This document shows positions 44,895-53,397 of a stretch of DNA of 64,000 bases, piece by piece. The stretch is from positions 1,674,001 through 1,738,000 of the forward strand of contig NZ_CP070368.1 of NCBI RefSeq assembly GCF_016919705.1. Reading direction: 5' to 3'. Position numbers and translations under genes: made by a program. The stretch's first letter is position 1; each line of letters opens with the position of its first letter. The notes below the pieces were generated by a model. That model searched no databases. It was not told the origin of the DNA and saw only the letters and a program-made list of their open reading frames with translations. The DNA is from Paracoccus methylovorus (GTDB lineage Bacteria > Pseudomonadota > Alphaproteobacteria > Rhodobacterales > Rhodobacteraceae).

Positions 44895-45206
44895 ATGGAC
44901 AACCACAGGGAATTGCTGATCGAACATCGGGTGGCAAATGACGCGCGATCGCCGCTGGTGGCCTATCTGCTGGCGCTGCTGCTGTGGGGCTTCGGCGCGC
45001 ATCGGATGTATCTGGGCCGCTGGGTCAGCGGCCTTGTGATGCTGTTTCTTTGGGGACTTGGCTGGCTATTGACGCCGGTGCTGATCGGCTGGCCGCTCGT
45101 CGGCCTGGTCTGCCTGTGGGCACTGATCGACCTGTTCCTGATCCCCGGCATGATCCAGGACGACAAGGACGAGATCAGGCGGCGGCTAGGCTCTTCCCTT
45201 GGGTAA
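44895..45206 (+). CDS. TM2-domain membrane protein
   Basis: About 103 residues: a polar N terminus, then LVAYLLALLLWGFGAHRMYLGRWVSG, the TM2 signature with a DRF-like turn (here AHRMYLG), and a second helix pair (LVMLFLWGLGWLLTPVLIGW, GLVCLWALIDLFLIPGM). The start is uncertain: ATG 44895 has AAGGA 10 bases upstream, and an in-frame ATG at 44886 is also possible. It is transcribed against pheS and pheT, between them. Function unknown. Confidence 0.85.
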   Translation: MDNHRELLIEHRVANDARSPLVAYLLALLLWGFGAHRMYLGRWVSGLVMLFLWGLGWLLTPVLIGWPLVGLVCLWALIDLFLIPGMIQDDKDEIRRRLGSSLG

Positions 45207-45352
45207 GCCCAGTGCAAGGCGCGGCCCAAAAGAACCGCGTGGGTTCCAACCATGCCGGTGGCCCATCAACACGCGAAGCCCGATCAGCAGCGAAGGCGCC
45301 CGTGGTCAACCGGGCACCGATCAGCCGCCAACCTGTCGCGGGTAACTATAGC

Positions 45353-46435
45353 TTACCTGCTCAACCCACCTGCAACGCTGGGCACATCGCCGGGAGCGAA
45401 GCCGTAATGCCGCAGCCAACGCAAGTCGCTTTCAAAGAACGCACGCAGGTCGGGAATGCCGTATTTCAGCATGGCAATGCGGTCGATGCCCATGCCGAAG
45501 GCAAACCCCTGCCATTCCTCGGGGTCGATCCCGCCGGCAGCCAGCACCGTGGGATGAACCATTCCCGAGCCGAGGATCTCCAGCCAGGATTCGCCTTGGC
45601 CGATGGTCAGCTTACCGCCCTCCCATGAGCAACGGATGTCGACCTCGGCCGAGGGCTCGGTGAAGGGGAAATGCGAGGCGCGAAACCGCAACTCAACCTC
45701 GTCCACCTCAAAAAAGGCGCGGCAGAATTCCTCCAGCGTCCATTTCAGGTTCGCCATCGAGATATCCTTGCCCAAGGCCAGCCCCTCGACCTGATGGAAC
45801 ATCGGCGTATGGGTCTGGTCCATGTCCATGCGATAGACGCGGCCCGGACAGATCACCCGGATCGGCGCGCCCGTGGCCTGCATGGCCCGGATCTGCACCG
45901 GCGAGGTATGGGTTCGCAGCACATGCGGCGGGCGCGGGTCATCGGCACCACGCGCCATGAAGAATGTGTCGTGTTCCTGCCGGGCGGGATGCTCGGGCGG
46001 GATGTTCAGCGCGTCGAAATTGAACCAGTCGCTTTCGATCTGCGGCCCCTCGGCCACACGAAATCCCATATCGGCAAAGATCGCGGTAACCTCCTCGGTC
46101 ACCTGGCTGATGGGATGGATGGTGCCTTGGGGGCGCGGACGGCCCGGCAGGGTCACATCCAGCCATTCTTCCTTCAGCCGGGCGTCCAGCGCCGCATCCT
46201 CCAACCCCTGACGACGGGCGCGCAAGGCGGCGTCGATCTCGTCCTTCAGGCGGTTCAGGCCGGCACCGGTTGTCTGGCGCTCTTCCGGCGTCATCCGGCC
46301 CAGTTCCTTCATCATGCCGCTGATCTCGCCCTTTTTGCCAAGGGCGGCCAGACGCACCTGTTCCAGCGCCTCGGTATCGGTGGCGGCTGAGATACGGTCG
46401 AGATAGGACTGGCGAAGGGTGGTAAGGTCGGACAT
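45353..46435 (-). CDS. pheS: Phenylalanine-tRNA ligase alpha subunit
   Basis: Catalytic subunit of the class II enzyme. 360 residues: N-terminal coiled coil (about 1-90), then [19 protein letters not shown] (motif 1 region), [26 protein letters not shown] (motif 2) and [22 protein letters not shown] (motif 3) near the C terminus. The ATG at 46435 gives [15 protein letters not shown], the family start. It lies 58 bases after the ArsC-like gene on the same strand, and 652 bases before pheT. Confidence 0.96.
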   Translation of the reverse strand: MSDLTTLRQSYLDRISAATDTEALEQVRLAALGKKGEISGMMKELGRMTPEERQTTGAGLNRLKDEIDAALRARRQGLEDAALDARLKEEWLDVTLPGRPRPQGTIHPISQVTEEVTAIFADMGFRVAEGPQIESDWFNFDALNIPPEHPARQEHDTFFMARGADDPRPPHVLRTHTSPVQIRAMQATGAPIRVICPGRVYRMDMDQTHTPMFHQVEGLALGKDISMANLKWTLEEFCRAFFEVDEVELRFRASHFPFTEPSAEVDIRCSWEGGKLTIGQGESWLEILGSGMVHPTVLAAGGIDPEEWQGFAFGMGIDRIAMLKYGIPDLRAFFESDLRWLRHYGFAPGDVPSVAGGLSR

Positions 46436-46493
46436 GGCAGGCTTCCTTGCGGTTCCCGCGCCGATTAGCACGCGGGCGCCGCAGGGAAAAGCC

Positions 46494-46838
46494 TCAGCGA
46501 CCGAAGGTCTGCGCCACCAGCTCGGGCGGACGGCAAAGCCGCACACCGCCGGGGCCGCAAACAATGGGGCGCTCGACCAGCAAAGGGTTTTCGACCATGG
46601 CGGACAGGATATCCTCGTCGCTGGCCTGCGTCAGCCCGCGTGTCCCCGCATCCGTGCCCTTGACGCGCAGGGCCTGACGCGGGGACACGTCGGCTGCGGC
46701 AAACAGGCCCAGAAGCTGGGCGCGGGTCCAGCCGTCGCGGGCATAGTCGATAACCTCCGGCTCATGGCCAGCGTCGCGGATCATCTGCAGGACCTTGCGC
46801 GAGGTCGAGCAGGTCGGTTTGTGATAAATGGTGATCAT
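46494..46838 (-). CDS. ArsC/Spx-family thioredoxin-fold protein (arsenate reductase-like)
   Basis: 114 residues. [20 protein letters not shown] places a single catalytic cysteine at position 10 with CSTSRK, as in glutaredoxin-linked ArsC and YffB. Downstream [20 protein letters not shown] carries the conserved RP with the arginine that holds the oxyanion. No ars operon, arsenic regulator or transporter is near, so arsenate reduction is unproven and a YffB-like role is equally likely. Confidence 0.88.
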   Translation of the reverse strand: MITIYHKPTCSTSRKVLQMIRDAGHEPEVIDYARDGWTRAQLLGLFAAADVSPRQALRVKGTDAGTRGLTQASDEDILSAMVENPLLVERPIVCGPGGVRLCRPPELVAQTFGR

Positions 46839-46869
46839 GCCCGGACATTGACCCGCGCCGGACGGGCTT

Positions 46870-48231
46870 TCAAGAGCGTTCGGTGACCTTCAGCCACACC
46901 CCGCCCTGCGGCCGCAGCGTCAGGATCATGCGCGGCTGGGGTTGGCGCGCAGTCAGCTCAAAGCGGAATCGGGCAACCAGCGTCGCCAGGATGATAATTG
47001 CCTCCTGCATGGCAAAACTGGCACCGATGCAGATCCGGGGACCGGCGCCGAAGGGCAGAAAGGCAAAGCGATCGCGCACCGCGCCGGGGGCAAAACGGTC
47101 GGGATCGAAACGATCCGGGTCCTCCCAAAGCATATGGTGGCGATGCAGGGCATAGATCGGCAGCATGATCGTGTCGCCGGGCCGCACTTCGCGCCCTCCC
47201 AGAGTGTCGTGGATGCGGGCGGTGCGCGACAGAAAGGCGGCAGGAGGATAAAGCCGCAACGCCTCCTCGACCACCTGACGGATATAGGTCAGATGCGGCA
47301 GATCGGCGACAGTCGCCGCCCGGTCGCCCAGAATCGATCCGGCCTCGATGGCGGCCCGGTCCTGAACCTGCGGATCAAAGGCCAGCAGATAAAGCGCCCA
47401 GGCCAGCGTCAGCGCCGTGGTCTCATGCCCGGCCACGATGAAGGTCAGCAGGTTGTCGCGCAACTCGGCCGGGGTCATGCGGCGATGCGTCTCGGGGTCC
47501 TCGCCGGCGCGCAACAGGTCCAGCAGATCAGGGATCGGCCGCGGACCGCTACGGGCGCGGGCGCTGATCGCCTCGTCCGCGACACGCTTCATCCGCCGAA
47601 GATCGCCGCCCGAGAACAGCCGTCCCGGCCGGGGAATCCAGCCGGGCAGCCCCAATATATCCAGCACCGAAATCCGCGCGGTGCCGGCGATATAGGCGTC
47701 GATGGCCTGATGCACCGCGTCACGGTCAAAACCCTCGTCGCCGGAAAAGGTTACATCCGAAATCACCTCGAACGTGGCCGCGACCGTCTCGGCAAAGACA
47801 TCGACCACGGCGCCCGAGGCAGCAAGCCGGCGGACGCTGGCTTCGGCGGCGGCAGTCATCACCGGGGCCAGCGCCTCGACATGCCGCTGGGCAAAGGCGG
47901 GCGCGGCGGCAAGGCGCTGCCAACGCCAATGCGCACCCTCGGCCACGAACATCGAACTGCCTATGGCCGGTTCCAGAATCAACCGCGTCACCAGAGATTT
48001 CGGGTAATCCGCCACGCGATCCTTCAGCACCTGGCACAGCGCTTCGGGGTCCATGACCATGTGCCAGCGCTTTCCGGTCTTGCCGGATACCATGGGCTGG
48101 CGGGTGGCGATCTCGGGGATCAGTTCCAGCACATTGCGCCGCGCCGTGACGGCACTGGCGACGATCCCCATCGGCTCGCGATGCAGGGGAACACGGGCAG
48201 GATAGCGAATGAGCGGACGATCCAAGGGCAT
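46870..48231 (-). CDS. Cytochrome P450
   Basis: 453 residues. Oxygen-binding I helix FIVAGHETTALTLAW near 255, ExxR motif EEALRLYPP near 310, and heme loop FLPFGAGPRICIGASFAMQ near 390 with the cysteine thiolate ligand. It resembles the bacterial class that groups with eukaryotic-type P450s rather than the camphor type. No signal peptide and no fused reductase; a ferredoxin partner must be encoded elsewhere. The ATG at 48231 has GGAG directly abutting it, so the start could be further upstream (51 more open codons). Substrate unknown. Confidence 0.93.
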   Translation of the reverse strand: MPLDRPLIRYPARVPLHREPMGIVASAVTARRNVLELIPEIATRQPMVSGKTGKRWHMVMDPEALCQVLKDRVADYPKSLVTRLILEPAIGSSMFVAEGAHWRWQRLAAAPAFAQRHVEALAPVMTAAAEASVRRLAASGAVVDVFAETVAATFEVISDVTFSGDEGFDRDAVHQAIDAYIAGTARISVLDILGLPGWIPRPGRLFSGGDLRRMKRVADEAISARARSGPRPIPDLLDLLRAGEDPETHRRMTPAELRDNLLTFIVAGHETTALTLAWALYLLAFDPQVQDRAAIEAGSILGDRAATVADLPHLTYIRQVVEEALRLYPPAAFLSRTARIHDTLGGREVRPGDTIMLPIYALHRHHMLWEDPDRFDPDRFAPGAVRDRFAFLPFGAGPRICIGASFAMQEAIIILATLVARFRFELTARQPQPRMILTLRPQGGVWLKVTERS

Positions 48232-48280
48232 CTCCGGCAGAACCCGCCAAGCCGGGCAAAGTTCCCGCCGACCTGATCCA

Positions 48281-48316
48281 TTTCTTTCGTGCCAAAATAT
48301 CCCGGAGGAACGCCGG
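48281..48316 (-). repeat. Dispersed intergenic repeat, copy 5 (divergent)
   Basis: Minus-strand CCTCCGGGATATTTTGGCAC followed by GAAAGAAA, related to copies 3 and 4 with a few substitutions. It lies between rplT and the P450 gene. Confidence 0.55.
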
Positions 48317-48385
48317 GCCGGCCCCATCAAGGGGTCGACCCGGTGTGGGGGCAGAGCCCCCGTCCCTCTCCCAAAGCTCGACATG

Positions 48386-48412
48386 AAAAAACCCGCGCCT
48401 CTCGACGCGGGT
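48386..48412 (-). terminator. Intrinsic terminator of rpmI-rplT
   Basis: Stem ACCCGCG / CGCGGGT with an 8-nt loop, followed on the minus strand by TTTTT, 27 bases after the rplT stop. Confidence 0.9.
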
Positions 48413-48438
48413 CTTGTCGGTTCAGCCTGCTGCCCGGA

Positions 48439-48798
48439 TCAGGCGGCGGCTTTTGCCTGGGCAACGACTGCTGCGAATGCCTCGGGCTCGTGAACGGCCA
48501 GATCAGCCAGGACCTTGCGGTCCACCTCGATCCCGGCTTTCGCCAGCGCGGCGATAAAGCGCGAATAGGTCATCTCGGCATCCACCGCGCGAACGGCCGC
48601 GTTGATGCGTTGGATCCACAGCGCGCGGAAGTTGCGCTTGCGCGTCTTGCGGTCGCGCGTCGCGTATTGGTTGGCCTTATCGACAGCCTGGGTCGCGGTG
48701 CGGAAGTTGCGCGAACGGTTGCCATAATAGCCCTTGGCCGCGTCCAGAACCTTCTTGTGACGGGCGTGGGTGATCTTACCCGATTTAACTCGTGCCAT
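48439..48798 (-). CDS. rplT: 50S ribosomal protein bL20
   Basis: 119 residues, strongly basic, starting [20 protein letters not shown] with the [15 protein letters not shown] core and [16 protein letters not shown]. It lies 12 bases after rpmI. In many bacteria pheS and pheT follow directly; here a terminator, the P450 gene and the ArsC-like gene intervene. Some L20 proteins repress their own operon. Confidence 0.97.
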   Translation of the reverse strand: MARVKSGKITHARHKKVLDAAKGYYGNRSRNFRTATQAVDKANQYATRDRKTRKRNFRALWIQRINAAVRAVDAEMTYSRFIAALAKAGIEVDRKVLADLAVHEPEAFAAVVAQAKAAA

Positions 48799-48810
48799 GT
48801 CCGGTTCTCC

Positions 48811-49011
48811 TTAGCGGTTGTAAGGCATGTATTTCTTGACGATCTTCGCGTCCGCATCGGACAGGATCATCGTCCCGGTCACGTCGCGGATGAATTTCGT
48901 CGAGCGCTTGATCATGCCATGGCGCTTGCCTGCCGGGCCGGCCTTGACCTTGCCCGTCGCCGTCATCGAGAACCGCTTCTTGGCGGCCGCTTTGGTCTTC
49001 ATCTTCGGCAT
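48811..49011 (-). CDS. rpmI: 50S ribosomal protein bL35
   Basis: 66 residues: [20 protein letters not shown] and [15 protein letters not shown] are the L35 signature. AAGGAGAG precedes the ATG. infC, which often precedes rpmI, is not here; a promoter candidate lies about 75 bases upstream. Confidence 0.97.
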   Translation of the reverse strand: MPKMKTKAAAKKRFSMTATGKVKAGPAGKRHGMIKRSTKFIRDVTGTMILSDADAKIVKKYMPYNR

Positions 49012-49087
49012 TTTACTCTCCTTGCGGTCAGAGTGAACACGCGACTCGGCAATGCCATCTCGGCCGGCCGCGTGGGTGGAAGCGTGC

Positions 49088-49116
49088 CCTATAGGCGGGC
49101 ACGCGCGGATTGGCAA
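49088..49116 (-). promoter_or_regulatory. Promoter of rpmI-rplT with palindrome over the -10
   Basis: Minus-strand TTGCCA (49116-49111), a 17-base spacer and TATAGG (49093-49088). An 8-bp inverted repeat GCGTGCCC / GGGCACGC (49082-49089 and 49097-49104) brackets the -10, as an operator would. Confidence 0.6.
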
Positions 49117-49119
49117 GTG

Positions 49120-49575
49120 TTATTGGCCTTCGGCCGATGCCTCGCCCTCGGTCGCGTCCGTGGTCGCATCAGGCGCGCCCTCGGCAGGGGTGTCAGCCGC
49201 ACTTTCGGCGGCGGGGATATCGGCGGGCGCAACCTCGGGGGCAGGCTCTTCCGCCGCCGGGGTATCGGCCTCGGGCGCCTCGACAGCCGGCGTCTCCGCG
49301 GCGGGTTGCACATCCGCAGTCTCGGAGGCGGGCGCTGTCACCGGATCGGTACCCAGCGCAACCTGACCGTTCACCAACCGGTGCCAGCTTTCATACAGCG
49401 TCTGAAGGCCCAGTTGCCGCGGATCGCGCCAGCTGCCCACGAAAAGCAGCACCAGCCCCAGTGCCAGCGCAATAGCAGCGCCGCGCGGCGCCTGCGTGCG
49501 AACCACCGAAATGATGGCCAAAAGGACCGAAAGCGCGCAAAGCGCCACGCCGGCCAGCAGCAGGATGTCGATCAT
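49120..49575 (-). CDS. Membrane protein with Ala/Pro/Glu-rich tail
   Basis: 151 residues. Two hydrophobic helices (ILLLAGVALCALSVLLAIIS and GAAIALALGLVLLFVGSW, about 4-49), a short amphipathic segment (LGLQTLYESWHRL), then an 80-residue low-complexity acidic tail (repeats such as PAAETPAVEAPEADTPAAEE). No family recognised. It lies 40 bases after pyk on the same strand. The tail probably spans or extends from the envelope; function is unknown. Confidence 0.7.
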   Translation of the reverse strand: MIDILLLAGVALCALSVLLAIISVVRTQAPRGAAIALALGLVLLFVGSWRDPRQLGLQTLYESWHRLVNGQVALGTDPVTAPASETADVQPAAETPAVEAPEADTPAAEEPAPEVAPADIPAAESAADTPAEGAPDATTDATEGEASAEGQ

Positions 49576-49615
49576 CTGATCACCTTTCCGTTGCAGATCT
49601 ATCTGGAACTGCGCC

Positions 49616-51061
49616 TTATTCTGGATCGGTGCGATAGATCAAGCGCTCGTCGCAGGGAGCGATGCGCAGAATGTTGGTCGTACCCGGCACGTTGAAGGGC
49701 ACCCCGGCCATGACGACGATCTGGTTCGATTCGTCGGCAAAGCCGAAATCCCGCGCCGCCTTGGCCGCGTTTACCACCGCTTGCTTGAACCGTTCCAGCG
49801 AGGGGGTCTGGACGCAATGCGTGCCCCAGGTCAGGCACAGCCGGCGCAGCGTGCCCTGTTCCGAGGACATGGCGACAATCGGTACCCGTGGCCGCTCGCG
49901 CGCGGTCAGGCTGGCAGTGGTCCCGGATTGGGTATAGGCACAGATGCAGGAAATATCGGTGGTTTCGGCGATCTCGCGCGCGGCGGCCACCATGGCGTCG
50001 GCAACGGTCTGACGCTTGGCGCTGCGCGAACTTTCGATGATGTCGCGATAAGTGGGATCCCCCTCGACCGAGCGGGCCACGTTGTCCATGGTGGCGACGG
50101 CCTCGACCGGATAGGCACCTGCAGCGCTTTCGGCAGAAAGCATCACCGCATCAGCACCCTCGTAAATGGCGGTGGCAACGTCCGAAACCTCAGCGCGGGT
50201 AGGCATGGGGCTTTCGATCATCGACTCCAGCATCTGGGTCGCGACGATCACCGGCTTGGCCGCCGCGCGGCAGGCGCGCACCAGCCGTTTCTGGATGGGC
50301 GGCACGGAATGCACCGGCAGTTCCACCCCCAGATCACCCCGCGCAACCATGATCCCATCCGAGACCTTGAGGATTTCACTGAATGCGCGAACGGCGGCAG
50401 GTTTCTCGATCTTGGACAGGATGGCTGCGCGACCCTTGGTCAACTCACGCGCCTCGATCACGTCCTCGGGCCGCTGCACAAAGGACAGCGCCAGCCAGTC
50501 CACCCCCATTTCGCAGGCGAACTCCAGATCGGCCCGGTCCTTTTCCGACAGCGCCGCCAGCGGCAGAACCACATCGGGTACGTTCACACCCTTGCGGTTC
50601 GAAATCGCGCCGCCGGCAGTTACCGTGCAATCGGCAAACTCTGGCCCGCAATCCCTGACACGCAGGCGGATCTTACCGTCGTTGACCAGAAGCTCGGCCC
50701 CGGGTTCCAGCGCGGCAAAAATCTCGGGGTGCGGCAATTGCACGCGGCTGGCATTACCCGGCGCCGGGTCCAGATCAAACCGAAAGGACTGCCCTTCAGC
50801 CAGATCATGCGGCCCTTCGGCAAAGGTGCCGACGCGCAGCTTTGGTCCTTGCAGGTCGGCAAGCACGGCGATGGGCCGGCCCGATTCGGCCTCGACCTTG
50901 CGGATGATGTCGTAGCGCGCGCGCTGCTCCTCATGCGTGCCATGGCTCATGTTCAGGCGGAATACGTCCGCGCCGGCCTCGAATAGAGATCGGATGGTCG
51001 CGAAATCGCTGGATGCCGGGCCCAAGGTTGCCACGATCTTGACCTTGCGATGCCGTCTCAT
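49616..51061 (-). CDS. pyk: Pyruvate kinase
   Basis: Last step of glycolysis, PEP + ADP to pyruvate + ATP. 481 residues: KIVATLGPASSDFATIRSLF, FRLNMSHG, the catalytic-lysine/Mg region ILSKIEKPAAVRAFSEIL, MVARGDLGVELPVHSVPPIQ near 245, and a C-terminal domain with SGTTASLTARERPRVPI. The ATG at 51061 has GGAGAG 4 bases upstream; the open frame continues 12 codons. Type-I versus type-II regulation cannot be told by eye. Confidence 0.96.
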   Translation of the reverse strand: MRRHRKVKIVATLGPASSDFATIRSLFEAGADVFRLNMSHGTHEEQRARYDIIRKVEAESGRPIAVLADLQGPKLRVGTFAEGPHDLAEGQSFRFDLDPAPGNASRVQLPHPEIFAALEPGAELLVNDGKIRLRVRDCGPEFADCTVTAGGAISNRKGVNVPDVVLPLAALSEKDRADLEFACEMGVDWLALSFVQRPEDVIEARELTKGRAAILSKIEKPAAVRAFSEILKVSDGIMVARGDLGVELPVHSVPPIQKRLVRACRAAAKPVIVATQMLESMIESPMPTRAEVSDVATAIYEGADAVMLSAESAAGAYPVEAVATMDNVARSVEGDPTYRDIIESSRSAKRQTVADAMVAAAREIAETTDISCICAYTQSGTTASLTARERPRVPIVAMSSEQGTLRRLCLTWGTHCVQTPSLERFKQAVVNAAKAARDFGFADESNQIVVMAGVPFNVPGTTNILRIAPCDERLIYRTDPE

Positions 51062-51182
51062 CCGTCTCTCCATCCATGTTTGCGCTATCTTCGCCATAGT
51101 TATGGCCTATCGGGCCGGCTGCGGCAACTGGTGCTTGGTTTCGTAATTGCCTAAAGCTTTCTACACAAAAGGCGACGGACGA

Positions 51183-51923
51183 ATGACGGCAAAGCCCTAT
51201 TCCACGATCGGCGAAGACCGGCCCTCGCGCTGGCTGATCACTTGCGACCATGCGACGAACCGCGTGCCGGTCTGGATCGGCGGCGGCGATCTGGGCATCG
51301 CGCCGCGGGACATGGCCCGTCATATTGCATATGACGTGGGCGCCGCAGGGCTGACCCGTGCGCTGGCCGAGCGGTTGGACGCGCCGGCAATCCTGTCGGA
51401 TTTCTCGCGTCTTGTGATCGATCCCAATCGGGGCGAGGACGACCCCACACTGGTGATGCGCATCTATGACGGCACGGTCATTCCCGCCAACCGCCACATC
51501 GACCCGGCCGAGCGCGAGCGTCGCCTTGAGCAGCTTTACCGTCCCTACCACGCCGCCTATGCCGCACTGGCGGCGACGCACCCCCACCGGGCGATCTGCG
51601 CCATCCACAGCTTTACCCGCCAGTTGCGTGGCCGTCCGCGCCGGCCTTGGGCGGTCGGGGTGCTTTATTCACATCGCGACAAGCGGCTGGGCCCGGCACT
51701 GGTGCGCGAATGCCGCGATCTTGGCTGGATCACCGGCGAGAACGAGCCCTATTCCGGCCATCTGGATGGCGATTCCATCGACCGCCACGCGTTGGCGCAT
51801 GGCCGGCCGAACATATTGATCGAGGTCAGGAACGACCTGATCGCTGACGAGGCCGGCCAGCAGCTTTGGGCAGACCGTCTGGCCAGGGTGCTGGAGGGCT
51901 TTCTGACACGGCACGGCGTCTGA
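51183..51923 (+). CDS. N-formylglutamate amidohydrolase family protein
   Basis: 246 residues. ITCDHATNRVP at about 21-31 is the family's metal-binding start. ARHIAYDVGAAGLTRALAER, VIDPNRGEDDP and AICAIHSFTRQL (His in a catalytic strand) follow, then NEPYSGHLDGDSIDRHA and HGRPNILIEVRNDLI. In histidine degradation the enzyme yields glutamate and formate, but no hut genes are near, so it may act on another N-formyl or N-acyl amino acid. The ATG at 51183 follows GGACGA. It is the last chromosomal gene before the integrated element. Confidence 0.92.
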   Translation: MTAKPYSTIGEDRPSRWLITCDHATNRVPVWIGGGDLGIAPRDMARHIAYDVGAAGLTRALAERLDAPAILSDFSRLVIDPNRGEDDPTLVMRIYDGTVIPANRHIDPAERERRLEQLYRPYHAAYAALAATHPHRAICAIHSFTRQLRGRPRRPWAVGVLYSHRDKRLGPALVRECRDLGWITGENEPYSGHLDGDSIDRHALAHGRPNILIEVRNDLIADEAGQQLWADRLARVLEGFLTRHGV

Positions 51924-52023
51924 GCAAACCACAGCCGGCAGGACTGCCCCGCCAGAAGCGCCCGCGCCGGGCACCGCATCCGGTTTTACAGACCATGGAA
52001 AGATCAACGGAAAGGGGATGGGG

Positions 52024-52039
52024 TGGTAGGCCCGGAGGG
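52024..52039 (-). other. tRNA 3'-end fragment, probable attL core
   Basis: Minus strand CCCTCCGGGCCTACCA: a 5-nt T-stem strand, a 7-nt acceptor strand, discriminator A and CCA in the correct order, with GATG before it like the end of a T loop. The rest of a tRNA is absent. It lies 107 bases beyond the integrase stop, the usual place for the attachment core left by integration into a tRNA gene. I think the parent is tRNA-Ile(CAU)-like, from memory. Confidence 0.6.
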
Positions 52040-52145
52040 CATCTAAAAATCGCGAAAAATATTACAAAATCAACGCAGTAGTGCCACCATTTTCCCGCGA
52101 TAGCACCCAAATAGAAACAATCGGTTACGTTGAGGGTGCCCCCAC

Positions 52146-53213
52146 TTACCAATCCATTCCGGCAAGCTTTTGCATCGCCTGATCCGCCAGCCTCGCGCGA
52201 TCCGCGCCTTGGGTATAGATCTCGCTGGTCTTAGCGCTGGCGTGGCCGTGGACAGCCATGATGTGGTATTGGCTGGCACCATTCAGCGCCAGTAGTTCCC
52301 CCGCCGCCTTCCTGATCCCATGAGAGGAGAGCCCCTCAAGTCCAGCCTTCCCCGTCCAGTCCGCGAACTTGTTGCCAAATGAGTTCTTCGAGCTGAATGG
52401 CTGCCCCTGTTCGGTCAGGAGATAGGTGGGACCTACGACCGACTGAGCCCGTATTGCCTTAAGCAACGGGGGCAAGATCGGGATTTGCACGCGGGTCGAT
52501 CCCTTCTTTTCTGGCTGCCAGTCAAGCCAAACGGCCCCATCCCGCTTCACCTCATTTTTCCGGCCGAGGTTGACCACGTCCCCAATCCGGCAAGCTGTGA
52601 ACATGAACAGTGTGAGGGCAAGGTGAGCCATCGTGCCGAGAGGATAGCGTTTGCGGAAGGCCTGCAAGTCGTCAAGCGTCCATGGTTTGGCCCCGGTGCC
52701 TTGGTTTATTTTCTTTATGCCTGCCGCGGGATTGCTGCGAGCGTGCTTGCGGCGCTCCCCCCAATCATACATCGCGCGAACCGCTTTGATAAAATTGTCG
52801 GCGGCGCCCGGTGTATCAGCCTTCTTATCGCGTAGCAGGATCAACTGGCTTTGTGGCATCGCCAAGCTATATTCCCCGACCTCCGACCGCAGCCACGTCA
52901 GGAACGTGCTGCGTTGATGACAAGTCGAAGGGTGCATCTGTTCCGCCGCGACCGCGCGATCCATCTCTGCAATATAGAGGTCGACCAGCCAACCGACCGA
53001 GCCACGTATTGCGGCTACGCCATCTGGTTCGGCGTCTAGTCTGACCCCTGCCCTCGCGGCATGGTAATGCTCCATGAATTTCGGGTGCCCCGGCGCGACT
53101 GCGAGCGTGGTTTTCTTGGTCTTGTCACCCTCTTTCCTCACGACATATCGAATTCGCGAGCCTCTTTTCTCGGCATACAGGCCCGGAAACTCAACCTTCA
53201 TCGCATCACTCAT
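52146..53213 (-). CDS. Tyrosine-type site-specific integrase
   Basis: 355 residues. Core-binding domain about 70-185. Catalytic domain with the arginine in LTLFMFTACRIGDVVNL (near 225), GLSSHGIRKAAGELLALNG (His-x-x-Arg box, near 292), GHASAKTSEIYTQGADR with the tyrosine nucleophile near 328. The ATG at 53213 overlaps the stop of the 63-residue gene upstream by 8 bases. The gene reads towards the attachment fragment. It resembles integrases of Rhodobacterales prophages. Confidence 0.94.
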   Translation of the reverse strand: MSDAMKVEFPGLYAEKRGSRIRYVVRKEGDKTKKTTLAVAPGHPKFMEHYHAARAGVRLDAEPDGVAAIRGSVGWLVDLYIAEMDRAVAAEQMHPSTCHQRSTFLTWLRSEVGEYSLAMPQSQLILLRDKKADTPGAADNFIKAVRAMYDWGERRKHARSNPAAGIKKINQGTGAKPWTLDDLQAFRKRYPLGTMAHLALTLFMFTACRIGDVVNLGRKNEVKRDGAVWLDWQPEKKGSTRVQIPILPPLLKAIRAQSVVGPTYLLTEQGQPFSSKNSFGNKFADWTGKAGLEGLSSHGIRKAAGELLALNGASQYHIMAVHGHASAKTSEIYTQGADRARLADQAMQKLAGMDW

Positions 53214-53397
53214 CTGGCCATTCCTTCGGCTGGAGAGTGTCCTGTGCCTTGGGTGGATCGACAAGAACAAATGGCACGATGCGCACCCTGCCCGGCTCAA
53301 CAATGATCTCGACCCGATCGGGCGCCACACCTGCCTTGGCAAGAGCGTCCAGCGCGCGCGTCATATCAGTGCCCGAAACCGCTCTTGGCCGTGCCAT
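53206..53397 (-). CDS. Small phage protein coupled to the integrase
   Basis: 63 residues, MARPRAVSGTDMTRALDALA then VAPDRVEIIVEPGRVRIVPF. A short helix plus two strands; no family recognised with confidence, but the pattern of a helix followed by a beta hairpin recurs in phage early proteins beside integrases. Start overlaps the stop of the methyltransferase-like gene as ATGA; its end overlaps the integrase start. A modulator or excision factor is possible but unproven. Confidence 0.6.
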   Translation of the reverse strand: MARPRAVSGTDMTRALDALAKAGVAPDRVEIIVEPGRVRIVPFVLVDPPKAQDTLQPKEWPDE

